Shown one piece after another: positions 1 to 6,241 of a stretch of DNA of 12,227 bases. This stretch comes from Methanothrix sp. (lineage in GTDB: Archaea > Halobacteriota > Methanosarcinia > Methanotrichales > Methanotrichaceae), in the NCBI GenBank assembly GCA_028708055.1, contig JAQVZT010000054.1:1-12227 (forward strand). Reading direction: 5' to 3'. Positions within the stretch are counted from its first letter, which is position 1. Every line of letters starts with the position of its first letter. Under the pieces are notes generated by a model. That model ran no database searches, was not told the DNA's origin, and saw only the letters and a list, made by a program, of their open reading frames with translations. The position numbers and the translations under genes were made by a program.

Positions 1-46
1 TTAAAGGCTCCGATAAGAGGAGGCAGAAGATGCACTCTGCCTGATC

Positions 47-478
47 TCATTCGTAAAGCCATGCTTCATCTATTCGCCTGTAATCCACCAGTTCGCCCGG
101 GCTGAAGTGCAGGGCGATTTCACGAGCCGCAGAGGCGGCTGAATCTGAGCCATGCACGACATTGCGTCCCGTCTCGATGCCCAGGTCTCCACGGATGGTC
201 CCGGGGACGGCATCGACTGGATTGGTAGCGCCATTCATCTTTCTCATGGCGGCGATGGCTCCACGTCCCTCAACCACCATTGATACGGAAGGACCGGAGG
301 TGATAAAATCCACCAGGTCCTGATAGAATTTCTTGCCGACGTGCTCAGCATAGTGCGCCTTGGCCTTCTCCACGGGCATCAGGGCGAGCTTCATGGCTAC
401 AATCTTGAAGCCCTTCTCCTCGATGCGCTGCAGTATCTTGCCAATGAGCGCCCGCTGGACGCCGTCGGGCTTGACCAT
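47..478 (-). CDS. ndk: Nucleoside diphosphate kinase (start uncertain)
   Basis: NDK transfers the gamma phosphate of ATP to nucleoside diphosphates through a phospho-histidine in the cytoplasm. The protein has the family start MVKPDGVQR, the basic segment around GTIRGD, and the active-site context NVVHGSDS with His109 (counted from this ATG). It is the last recognisable gene of the L7Ae-S28e-L24e-NDK cluster conserved in archaea. The start is odd: the codons just upstream encode ERTFV, the usual first strand of archaeal NDKs, but no ATG, GTG or TTG lies between the L24e stop (509-511) and the ATG at 476-478. The Met expected before ERTFV is ATA (494-496). Either a rare AUA (or CUG at 503-505) start is used, or the protein is about six residues short. 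The identity is secure; the start is not. Confidence 0.95.
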   Translation of the reverse strand: MVKPDGVQRALIGKILQRIEEKGFKIVAMKLALMPVEKAKAHYAEHVGKKFYQDLVDFITSGPSVSMVVEGRGAIAAMRKMNGATNPVDAVPGTIRGDLGIETGRNVVHGSDSAASAAREIALHFSPGELVDYRRIDEAWLYE

Positions 479-508
479 GACAAAGGTTCGCTCTATCTCT
501 GCCAGGCC

Positions 509-679
509 TTATGCCCCCTTTCGGGCCCATTTGATTCTTCTGGTTACGCGGCCAAGGGCTACGTTATTCTCGCACTTGGCTGAGCAGAAGTAAAATACCG
601 TGCCGTCCTTTTTGGCATAGAGCTTGCCAGTTCCCGGCTCGATGGTCTTGTTGCAGAATGAACACTTTCTAGCTTCCAT
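509..679 (-). CDS. rpl24e: Large ribosomal subunit protein eL24 (L24e)
   Basis: A 56-codon gene that I translated by hand. The protein starts MEARKCSFCNKTIEPGTG and ends RRIKWARKGA. It has the zinc-ribbon cysteines C6 and C9 (CSFC) and C32 and C36 (CSAKC), a complete match to archaeal L24e. It binds rRNA in the large subunit. The start ATG (677-679) is six bases after the S28e stop codon, and the SD AGGTGAT contains that stop codon (AGG-TGA-T), so the two genes are probably translationally coupled. The next gene, ndk, follows in the same reading frame after the TAA at 509-511. Confidence 0.95.
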   Translation of the reverse strand: MEARKCSFCNKTIEPGTGKLYAKKDGTVFYFCSAKCENNVALGRVTRRIKWARKGA

Positions 680-685
680 CTTCCA

Positions 686-898
686 TCACCTGCTGGTAAG
701 CTTCTTGGCCTCTCTGGCAGTCTCGAGCAGCATCAGGACATCGCCCATGCGGATCGGTCCCATGCAGTTCCTGGTGATGATGCGGCCTTTGTTGTTGCCT
801 TCCAGGATACGGCATTTTATCTGCGTTGCCTCACCATGCATGCCGGTAACGCCGATGACCTCGATGACCTCTGCTGCTACTCCGTTCTCATCCTCCAT
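686..898 (-). CDS. rps28e: Small ribosomal subunit protein eS28 (S28e)
   Basis: A 70-aa protein of typical S28e length. It carries the strongly conserved C-terminal half with NKGRIITRN, MGPIRMGDVLMLLET and the terminal REAKKLTSR. S28e is an OB-fold protein of the archaeal and eukaryotic small subunit near the mRNA exit. The ATG at 896-898 is preceded by AGGTGAT five bases upstream, which overlaps the TAG of rpl7ae (909-911). It is the second gene of the L7Ae-S28e-L24e-NDK operon. Confidence 0.97.
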   Translation of the reverse strand: MEDENGVAAEVIEVIGVTGMHGEATQIKCRILEGNNKGRIITRNCMGPIRMGDVLMLLETAREAKKLTSR

Positions 899-908
899 CG
901 GATATCAC

Positions 909-1277
909 CTACTTAATAGCTGCCACTTTCTGGACTATCTCATCGAGCAGCTCTTTTCCCTTTCCGGGCTCAACAATCGCGGCGGCTGCGCTCTTTACGC
1001 TGAGGCCGGCTGCGGCACCAAGCTCGCTCTGCTTCTTGACATATATGTAAGGCGTCTTCTTCTCTTCGCAAAGAGCTGGAATATGGGCCACGATCTCTGG
1101 CGGGGTGACGTCTTCGCCGACTATAACCAGGCGGGCTACACCGCGCTCAATGGCTTTGGTCGCTTCGTTGGTTCCCTTCTTGATCCTGCCTGTGTCACGA
1201 GCCAGTTCAAGGGCTTCAAGAGACATGACAGCCAGCTCAGCTGGAACATCAAATCTTACGAATATTGGTCTTGCCAT
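909..1277 (-). CDS. rpl7ae: Ribosomal protein eL8 / L7Ae (kink-turn RNA-binding protein)
   Basis: A 122-aa protein starting MARPIFVRFDVP. The motifs IKKGTNEATKAIERG and LVIVGEDVTPPEIVAHIP are the RNA-binding core of archaeal L7Ae. In archaea this protein binds kink-turns in the ribosome, in box C/D and H/ACA sRNPs and in RNase P. I chose the ATG at 1275-1277 over an in-frame ATG 12 codons further out, because the SD AAGGAGATC ends about five bases before it and homologues start with MARP or a similar sequence. It is the first gene of the ribosomal block. Its leader holds a hairpin with kink-turn-like features next to the SD (separate entry). Confidence 0.97.
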   Translation of the reverse strand: MARPIFVRFDVPAELAVMSLEALELARDTGRIKKGTNEATKAIERGVARLVIVGEDVTPPEIVAHIPALCEEKKTPYIYVKKQSELGAAAGLSVKSAAAAIVEPGKGKELLDEIVQKVAAIK

Positions 1278-1289
1278 AATTGATCTCCT

Positions 1290-1308
1290 TCCGGGCATTT
1301 CGCCCATC
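1290..1308 (-). promoter_or_regulatory. Candidate kink-turn-like hairpin in the L7Ae leader
   Basis: Read on the minus strand, this is GA-TGGGC-GAAAT-GCCCG-GA: a short stem (GGGC/GCCC plus a T-G wobble) with GA on both flanks, placed as for the tandem G-A pairs of a kink-turn. The 5' flank reads ATGATGG, close to box C (RUGAUGA), and the 3' flank reads CGGA, close to box D (CUGA). The 3' arm runs directly into the SD AAGGAGATC. L7Ae is known to bind its own mRNA leader in some archaea, so autoregulation is a reasonable inference. I see no convincing second (C) stem, so the call is tentative. Confidence 0.3.
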
Positions 1309-1320
1309 ATCATTCATCGC

Positions 1321-1342
1321 AAAAACGCCTAACGAGTTAGAC
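1321..1342 (-). terminator. Hairpin plus T-run downstream of the membrane protein gene
   Basis: On the minus strand GTCTAA-CTCG-TTAGGC forms a six-pair stem with a four-base loop, followed by GTTTTT. It lies 47 bases after the stop of the membrane protein gene and before rpl7ae. This fits a terminator for the upstream gene. If rpl7ae is transcribed from the TATA-like TTTTTACATAT near 1370-1380, the same element would sit in its leader as a possible attenuator. The T-run is short. Confidence 0.35.
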
Positions 1343-1388
1343 GATTCAGATGGTAACTGCCATTAGCTCCATATGTAAAAAGGTTGCG

Positions 1389-2255
1389 CTACGGCCCGAG
1401 AAGAGCCGTTAGCACGCGTTGCAGATTCTCCGGGGTCACGGGTCCCGAGATATCTGTCTCTGAGCCTGAGGCAGAGTAGCTCAGATTGTTCTGCGAGGCG
1501 ATTTCTGCAATCTTGCCGCTCGCAGCTGCCTGGGGCTGCAGACACCGGGCGTTAAGGTCAAAACCCTGGGCGGTGCCGTTTTCGGCCTTTACCGTCAGGT
1601 AGAATTCCCTGTATCCGCCGGAGAGAGGCATGCTTGCGCCGCCACTGCCCAGAGCCGCAACCTGCATGTCTGCCTGATCATCATCAACCAGTGTGAAGCT
1701 CTGTGCGGACAGCCCGCCAGAAATCACATCCAGGACCTGGCGCACTGAATCCTGTGAGCCGAAGAGGGACGGCTCACCGAACACTATGGCATAATCAGTT
1801 CCTGTTGGAATCATCATATAGTCCTGGTATGGTATCACCAGGCCATTGTAGCCGACCCGATATGGCTTGATGGCATGAAACTCAGTCCAGGTGCCGTTGA
1901 AGACCGCATCGGCCAGCTTCTCGATCCTGTTGCCGTAAATCTGGTCTCCATAATTCAGACCAACGGACTGAGGCAGCGCGGCAGTTGCAGCCTGCGTCAG
2001 GTTCTCTGATGCGCTCAGGTTGATCCAGTATGCCATGACTGTGCTCTCGGGAGACATCTGCAGGACGTCCGGCAGTCCATTAAAGTCCCATTCCACATAG
2101 CGGCCCTGCACCCCAAAGGTCTGCAAGGAGTCCTGGCCCGATACCGTAACGGCATTCTGGTTTTCGTCTCCGCCCCTCAGCACGAAACTGGCGAAGGCGG
2201 ACAGTATCATGATAACGCCCACAAAGATAGCAAAAGCCTTACCTGTAGATTTCAT
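1389..2255 (-). CDS. Secreted or membrane-anchored archaeal protein of unknown function
   Basis: A 288-aa protein I do not recognise by function. Residues about 7-26 form one hydrophobic segment after a short basic N-terminus, either a signal anchor or an uncleaved signal peptide. The rest is soluble and would lie outside the cell. It contains five N-X-S/T sites (two NLS, one NLT, two NGT), consistent with archaeal surface glycosylation, and a motif-rich middle (GRYVEWDFNGLP, MIPTGTDYAIVFG). There is no lipobox cysteine, no enzyme motif and no second membrane span. A TATA-like TTAAATATT overlaps the stop codon of the upstream gene, 31 bases before this ATG, so it may have its own leaderless transcript. 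Confidence 0.75.
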   Translation of the reverse strand: MKSTGKAFAIFVGVIMILSAFASFVLRGGDENQNAVTVSGQDSLQTFGVQGRYVEWDFNGLPDVLQMSPESTVMAYWINLSASENLTQAATAALPQSVGLNYGDQIYGNRIEKLADAVFNGTWTEFHAIKPYRVGYNGLVIPYQDYMMIPTGTDYAIVFGEPSLFGSQDSVRQVLDVISGGLSAQSFTLVDDDQADMQVAALGSGGASMPLSGGYREFYLTVKAENGTAQGFDLNARCLQPQAAASGKIAEIASQNNLSYSASGSETDISGPVTPENLQRVLTALLGP

Positions 2256-2277
2256 TCGCGCTTATGTCGCGATACCC

Positions 2278-2286
2278 AATATTTAA
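2278..2286 (-). promoter_or_regulatory. Possible TATA box for the membrane protein gene
   Basis: TTAAATATT on the minus strand overlaps the stop codon of the dihydropteroate synthase-related gene. Its first T is 31 bases before the next ATG, the same spacing seen at cas6. Immediately before the ATG is TCGCG-ACATAAG-CGCGA (2256-2272), a perfect five-pair inverted repeat that could be an operator. A weak call from spacing and composition only. Confidence 0.25.
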
Positions 2287-3770
2287 TGTTTCTCAGAGGA
2301 CCAGAGCGGTTCGTCCTGAACATAGCTTCTTTTCAGGCGAAGAGCTATCTCTGCCTTCTCCAGTTCGCGACCCAGGTAGCCGGCATGGTCCAGGCGGCTT
2401 ACCAGGTTCATCTCGATCAGAGTATTGAGGATGTCGCGAGCATTCCGTCCCGCGACGGTTGTGCTGCCTGTCTGGGCCAGTATCGATTGAGCAGAGATTG
2501 ATATCCGGAAGCTTCCGCAGCGGTCCGGCTGGAAGGTGTGGCCTGATTTTGCCTCAATGGCACCCGCGGGCATGGGCTCTACCTGCCGGCGGCGTTTCTC
2601 CTTGAGCATGAGCAGGTCCAGGCCAAGGTCTTTGGGTGGGGCCTGGCGATCCTGGGCAAGCGTCATCATTTTTGAGGCGGTGGCAAGTTCCTGGATGCTT
2701 CCTGCTGCTTTGCCGCTGTATTCCGGAGTGAACAGGATGGACGCGCCGCTCTCCGCGCCCAGGGCGGCGAGCAGGGCGTTTGACCCCACCGTATCGGCGT
2801 CCAGTAGCTCAGTGACATTGCCTGCCCCGAAGAATAGGGGGACCCTGGGGCGGCTCTTCCGGAAGAGCAGGTACCTTTGCAGAGAAGAGGCCAGCCCCTG
2901 CAAAGGCGGGTCGAGAACCGGGTCCGCTATGGTCGGTATTCCTAAAGCGATGGCCTCTTTCAGGTTATCCTCCAGGGAAAAGCTGCCCGGTCCGGGAATG
3001 ATCACGGCGGGAGTTCCCGCCCCGGCCACGGCTTTGCCCACCTGGGGCAGGTTGCTGCCGTTCAGGCTCAGGATCATGTCCGCTCCGGCCTGAAGGCCGG
3101 CCAGGATCAGGTCGCTTCTCACGGTGTCGATGCTTATGGGAAGGTCTGTGGCCCGCCGGGCAGTCTGCAGGGCATCTTTCACATCCTCAGGAAGGGCGTT
3201 GAGGGGCAGTCCCAGGTCGATCATGTCTGCACCCTGCTCCTCGTAGTAGCGGACCCGGCTTGCCAGGGCCTGCGGGCTATAATGAGTGGCATCGACTATC
3301 TCCGCCAGGACCTTCATGCGGGAGCTTCCCCCGATCTTGACCCCTCTGATGAGGTGGGCGAAGCTGGCCTTCTCTTCCAGCTCAATGAGCCGGCTGAGCG
3401 CTTCATCTCTGGCGTTCCTATCCAGAAGCTGGCATGCGGGGATGGTGCGGGAGAGCTCTATCTGATCTCTGTCGTCTCCGGCCAGGCGGCGGAGCACTGC
3501 CCTCAGGTCTGCGGCATTCTTGGGGCCGAGGCGGATCTTTGTGTCCAGAAGGCGCTCAGCCTCCTGGAAGTCGGCGGTAATTGCACCGGGAATGAGGATG
3601 AGATCGTAGCCGCAGGGGGAGGCGGAGAGCAATAGCTCAGGAGTGAGGAAGGCGGCTATATCGAGATCGGCGACCAGTACGTCCGCACCGCTGGCCGCGG
3701 CTCTGACCTGGGCCTCGGCCAGCCGTCCGGTGACGAGGAGGATCTTTTTATCGTGAGTGGATTGAGTCAT
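2283..3770 (-). CDS. Dihydropteroate synthase-related protein (archaeal, TIGR00284-like)
   Basis: A 495-aa protein. The N-terminal 130 residues are an extra domain (KKILLVTGRLAE, GYDLILIPGAIT). Residues about 145-400 look like the pterin-binding TIM barrel of dihydropteroate synthases: GADMIDLGLPL (180-190), DLPISIDTVRSD (209-220), AGADMILSLNGSN (228-240) and IADPVLDPP (281-289). A C-terminal domain of about 100 residues follows. Such proteins occur in methanogens and are thought to relate to pterin or methanopterin metabolism; I cannot name the reaction. The ATG (3768-3770) is 2 nt after the csa3 stop, so the two genes are very likely co-transcribed, an unexpected link between a CRISPR regulator and a metabolic gene. 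Confidence 0.85.
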   Translation of the reverse strand: MTQSTHDKKILLVTGRLAEAQVRAAASGADVLVADLDIAAFLTPELLLSASPCGYDLILIPGAITADFQEAERLLDTKIRLGPKNAADLRAVLRRLAGDDRDQIELSRTIPACQLLDRNARDEALSRLIELEEKASFAHLIRGVKIGGSSRMKVLAEIVDATHYSPQALASRVRYYEEQGADMIDLGLPLNALPEDVKDALQTARRATDLPISIDTVRSDLILAGLQAGADMILSLNGSNLPQVGKAVAGAGTPAVIIPGPGSFSLEDNLKEAIALGIPTIADPVLDPPLQGLASSLQRYLLFRKSRPRVPLFFGAGNVTELLDADTVGSNALLAALGAESGASILFTPEYSGKAAGSIQELATASKMMTLAQDRQAPPKDLGLDLLMLKEKRRRQVEPMPAGAIEAKSGHTFQPDRCGSFRISISAQSILAQTGSTTVAGRNARDILNTLIEMNLVSRLDHAGYLGRELEKAEIALRLKRSYVQDEPLWSSEKH

Positions 3771-3772
3771 GG

Positions 3773-4402
3773 CTAAAGCAGGATCTTTCCAGTCAGAGTT
3801 ATTCTCACTTCTTTGGTCTTTCCCTTTTGCTGGGCGCTCAAAGCTCCGAGATCTGCCAGGCGGGAGACCTGGCGAGAGATGGTGCTCTCAGAGATATGCA
3901 GGCGCTCTGCAATATCGGTGATCGTAGTAGTCCCGTTTTCGCATACATCTCTTAGGATGGATTTCTGCCGGTCTTCGAGAGTGGCGGCGATATTGGGCAG
4001 GGTGATCTCACGGAGGCTTCTATCTATATCGCTATAATTTGTGGTCCTCGAGATCCTTCCTGCATCGGCGAGGCAGGCGATGGTGAAAGCGAGGAAGATC
4101 TCCCTGGGACCACCTGAGAGGTTGGCGATGATCTGGCCCTCGGACTTTTCCAGAAGGTCTTTGAGGGAGACGACCATACCCTCAAAGTCTCTGTGATTGA
4201 CGCGGTGGATCTGCAAGTCGATGGAGCTGTCTATCTGCCCGGACAGGTCCCGGATGGCTTGAACGGTCTTTTCGCCGCGATCGTCCGGCTCGACCTCCGG
4301 GCGGATGAGGATGATCCGGTCTCCTCCTTCGATGCCGTATTTCACAATCAAGGAGATAATTTGGGAGGTATCGAAGCCAGAAAGGGAGATGTAGGTCTTC
4401 AT
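3773..4402 (-). CDS. csa3: CRISPR-associated regulator Csa3 (CARF domain plus winged HTH)
   Basis: A 209-aa protein from the ATG at 4400-4402; a TTG one codon earlier is less likely. Residues 1-125 form a CARF-type Rossmann domain: strand KTYISLSGFD, strand RIILIRPEVEP, and the CARF signature NLSGGPREI at about 94-102, the family's ligand-binding loop. Residues about 140-208 form a winged helix with recognition helix ESTISRQVSRLADLG. Csa3 proteins regulate adaptation genes or CRISPR transcription and bind cyclic oligonucleotides in some archaea. The gene diverges from cas6, so the intergenic region is its likely target. It could also read the promoter block shared by cas6 and cas10d; that is inference. 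A TATA box 29 bases before the ATG suggests a leaderless mRNA. Confidence 0.9.
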   Translation of the reverse strand: MKTYISLSGFDTSQIISLIVKYGIEGGDRIILIRPEVEPDDRGEKTVQAIRDLSGQIDSSIDLQIHRVNHRDFEGMVVSLKDLLEKSEGQIIANLSGGPREIFLAFTIACLADAGRISRTTNYSDIDRSLREITLPNIAATLEDRQKSILRDVCENGTTTITDIAERLHISESTISRQVSRLADLGALSAQQKGKTKEVRITLTGKILL

Positions 4403-4423
4403 CAATTAATTGTGCTGATTTGG

Positions 4424-4432
4424 TGAATAAAT
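4424..4432 (-). promoter_or_regulatory. TATA box of csa3
   Basis: ATTTATTCA on the minus strand. Its first T lies 29 bases before the csa3 ATG, and there is no SD in front of that ATG. This fits a leaderless archaeal transcript starting at or near the start codon. Confidence 0.5.
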
Positions 4433-4465
4433 GCTTTTCCCTGTATCAGTTGCGTCGGAATGCAT

Positions 4466-4487
4466 CTGATGTGTTTGCAGGCATCAG
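4466..4487. promoter_or_regulatory. Inverted repeat between csa3 and cas6, possible operator
   Basis: CTGATG (4466-4471) and CATCAG (4482-4487) form a perfect six-base inverted repeat with a ten-base spacer, in the 128-nt region between the divergent csa3 and cas6 promoters. The left arm is also part of CATC-T-GATG. A dimeric winged-helix protein such as Csa3 would bind this kind of site. Chance occurrence is not excluded. Confidence 0.3.
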
Positions 4488-4521
4488 GATAACTTGCAAT
4501 ATTTCGTCTCTCTTATTCATC

Positions 4522-4567
4522 AATTGCTAAAAAGTGAAATTAATGCATGAATCGACAGGTTTAAATG
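4522..4567 (+). promoter_or_regulatory. cas6 promoter block (copy 1 of a shared cas promoter)
   Basis: This 46-nt block matches 6242-6287 upstream of the effector operon at 38 of 46 positions without gaps. Its core TCGACAGGTTTA (4552-4563) is identical in both copies. The 3' end, TTTAAATG, is a TATA box whose first T (4560) is 31 bases before the cas6 ATG at 4591. The upstream half (AATTGC, TGAAATTA, TGCA) probably holds a regulator site. The block shows that longer cas6 ORF starts inside it, such as GTG at 4534, are upstream of the transcript. Confidence 0.75.
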
Positions 4568-4590
4568 GAAGAGGATGTATTGCCAGTGTG

Positions 4591-5466
4591 ATGCCTCAAA
4601 AGATCACACTGACCCTCCGGCCCGAGTCTGCTTTCGAGATGCCTATCAGTGAGGGCTATCAGCTTTATTCAGCCCTTCTGGCAGTCATGAAAAAAGCGGA
4701 CCCTGATATGGCCAGGCACACGCACGACTCGCCCATCGGCTCTATCTCCCTGGGACCGCTGGACGGCAGGTTTTCCCGCTCAGAGAGGGCGCGCCACAAA
4801 GCCGTCAGTCCTGCGGAAAAATATAATCTGCAGGTTGGAATAACCGATCCCAAGGAGGTTGAGATCTTTCGCTCCATAATCTCGCCGCTGGTTCTGAGGG
4901 AGCAGAACCTCCGTCTGGAGAAGGGAGGGCTGCGGGTAGAGGAATTGGCCAGCTCAACGGCAGGTTTTGAGCAGCTGCTAACCCCAGCAGGAGAGAGGGC
5001 AGACGGGGGGCCGTGCCTTGATCTTCAGTTCAAGTCGCCTGCATGCATCCAGTACAAGAATACAAAGGTATTTGAGATGTTTCCGCATCGTGAGGCCGTC
5101 TTTTCATCGCTGCTCTCAAAATGGAATGCGGTCTGCCCGGAGAATATGAGGATGAGCATGGATCGGGATGATATGGCCCGTTTCATGATCGAGAGGCCGC
5201 TGGATTACGAAACGCATAGCGTAGTAGTAAACACGGTTCTGGACAGGACTAAAGGGCATCCGAGACCGATCATGAAGCAGGGATTCACAGGCCGCTGCCG
5301 GTACACATTCGCTAAAAACGCCCCGCAGGGACTTGCCAACGGGATTGTGGCTCTGGCGAGGTTTGCCGAGTACAGCGGGGTGGGCAGCAGCGTGTCCCGG
5401 GGGTGCGGAGCGGTGGCGGTGAAGATCGGCGGGGCCGCCGGAGGTAGTGGTGAGACGGTTCGGTAA
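4591..5466 (+). CDS. cas6: CRISPR repeat endoribonuclease Cas6
   Basis: A 291-aa protein starting MPQKITLTLRPESAF, the usual Cas6 first strand. The C-terminal part has the glycine-rich RAMP region: GFTGRCRYTF (231-240), then LARFAEYSGVGSSVSRGCGAV. His43 and His45 in RHTHDS are candidates for the catalytic histidine in the first RRM. Cas6 cleaves the CRISPR repeat transcript to give crRNAs for the effector complex. I chose ATG 4591 because the TATA box lies at 4560-4567, which gives a leaderless mRNA; the GTG one codon earlier is possible. The reading frame remains open upstream to a GTG at 4534, but that start lies within the promoter block. The last 12 residues are a glycine-rich tail beyond the fold. 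Confidence 0.93.
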   Translation: MPQKITLTLRPESAFEMPISEGYQLYSALLAVMKKADPDMARHTHDSPIGSISLGPLDGRFSRSERARHKAVSPAEKYNLQVGITDPKEVEIFRSIISPLVLREQNLRLEKGGLRVEELASSTAGFEQLLTPAGERADGGPCLDLQFKSPACIQYKNTKVFEMFPHREAVFSSLLSKWNAVCPENMRMSMDRDDMARFMIERPLDYETHSVVVNTVLDRTKGHPRPIMKQGFTGRCRYTFAKNAPQGLANGIVALARFAEYSGVGSSVSRGCGAVAVKIGGAAGGSGETVR

Positions 5467-5468
5467 GG

Positions 5469-5501
5469 CAATGGCCAATAGCCAATAGACAATAGCCATT
5501 G
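5469..5501. repeat. Short tandem/inverted repeat after cas6
   Basis: CAATGGC (5469-5475) and GCCATTG (5495-5501) form a perfect seven-base inverted repeat. The loop contains near-identical heptads, CCAATAG, CCAATAG and ACAATAG. It starts 3 bases after the cas6 stop and may be a transcript end structure or a small repeat element. There is no T-run on the plus strand. Confidence 0.45.
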
Positions 5502-5727
5502 TAGATCCCGGTCCTGGCCGCTTGCTTTCCCGAGCCTGCATACTTGAGCGTCAGGCAGGAGAATGGACTGCTGCAGGATGCTGCCAATTCAATAGCAGCC
5601 CTGGGTGTCGAAATTACGGGCGACTTGGGCAGATATTGTTAGAAAGAATCATGTTGTCAGTCTCAAGGCTGGCTGCCCTCTAAAGACCTGCAGGCGATTT
5701 TTGCTTGTAGGCGGAGAGGTGGTTGAT
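5502..5727 (+). other. Spacer between cas6 and the TM2 gene, possible coding remnant
   Basis: No clear gene is visible. From 5505 to 5639 one frame is open and protein-like (it includes QENGLLQDAANSIAALGVEI and ends GDLGRYC before the TAG at 5640-5642), but it has no plausible start or SD and I do not recognise it. It may be the 3' end of a decayed gene. Just before the TM2 gene is GGAGAGGTGG (5713-5722), a good SD. I found no clear TATA box. Confidence 0.25.
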
Positions 5728-6171
5728 TTGCAGGAAACTAATAATATGAATATAGATGAATCTAATAAAACGAATGAAAAGAAAGAAAAGAATGAATCGG
5801 CAACATTGACGACAAACAACGTGCCATCGTCCGATCAGCCGACTGTAGCAGCAGCCGGGGAAAGCTCGCCTCAATTGAGCAAGTTTTGCAGTGAATGCGG
5901 AGCCAAGATCAGCGCCAGGGCGGAGGCCTGTCCTAAATGCGGAGCCAGGCTGGCGACTGCCACCGGCGGAGAGCACAACAAGACCACAGCCGCGCTGCTG
6001 GCACTGTTTCTCGGTGGCATTGGTGCGCACAAGTTCTACCTGGGAAGGACGGGAATGGGTTTGCTCTATCTGGCCTTTTGCTGGACGCTAATTCCAGCGC
6101 TCATCAGTCTGGTGGAGGGGATACAGTTTCTGAGCATGTCCGAATCAGAGTTTGCGCTGAAGTACAGGTGA
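5728..6171 (+). CDS. Zinc-ribbon/TM2-domain membrane protein
   Basis: A 147-aa protein from TTG 5728. I chose this start because AGGTGG ends about six bases before it; ATG 5746 (141 aa) and GTG 5719 are alternatives. Counting from ATG 5746: residues 1-45 are polar and lysine-, asparagine- and threonine-rich; residues 47-70 are a zinc ribbon with C48, C51, C62 and C65 (CSEC and CPKC); residues about 79-130 are a TM2 domain with GGIGAHKFYLGR between two membrane spans. TM2 proteins are two-helix membrane proteins of mostly unknown function. The position between cas6 and the effector operon, on the same strand, raises the question of a membrane-linked accessory role. Alternatively it is an unrelated insertion. 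No SD or overlap ties it to the cas genes. Confidence 0.85.
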   Translation: MQETNNMNIDESNKTNEKKEKNESATLTTNNVPSSDQPTVAAAGESSPQLSKFCSECGAKISARAEACPKCGARLATATGGEHNKTTAALLALFLGGIGAHKFYLGRTGMGLLYLAFCWTLIPALISLVEGIQFLSMSESEFALKYR

Positions 6172-6241
6172 AGGAGAGTTGCATTGAACTTCAGGCCGGG
6201 AGATCATCCATGATTGCGCCATCTCAAATGCTGGCAGCCAT

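Noticed and set aside
1..46. Start of another gene after ndk (GTG on the minus strand near 34)
   Set aside because: Only 46 bases remain and the codons do not match the gene that might be expected next, such as a translation factor.
624..1283. 219-codon plus-strand ORF across the ribosomal genes
   Set aside because: It runs antisense to rpl24e, rps28e and rpl7ae, which are certain.
2536..3093. 185-codon plus-strand ORF inside the dihydropteroate synthase-related gene
   Set aside because: It is antisense to a well-supported family protein in GC-rich DNA, where long shadow ORFs are expected. No motif is visible.
4534..4590. Longer cas6 N-terminus from GTG 4534
   Set aside because: This start lies inside the shared promoter block, upstream of the TATA box, and Cas6 proteins usually begin close to the KITLTLRP strand.
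5116..5587. Long overlapping minus-strand ORFs opposite cas6
   Set aside because: They lie antisense to a clear Cas6, are proline-, serine- and arginine-rich, and show no domain. They are shadows of the cas6 codon pattern.
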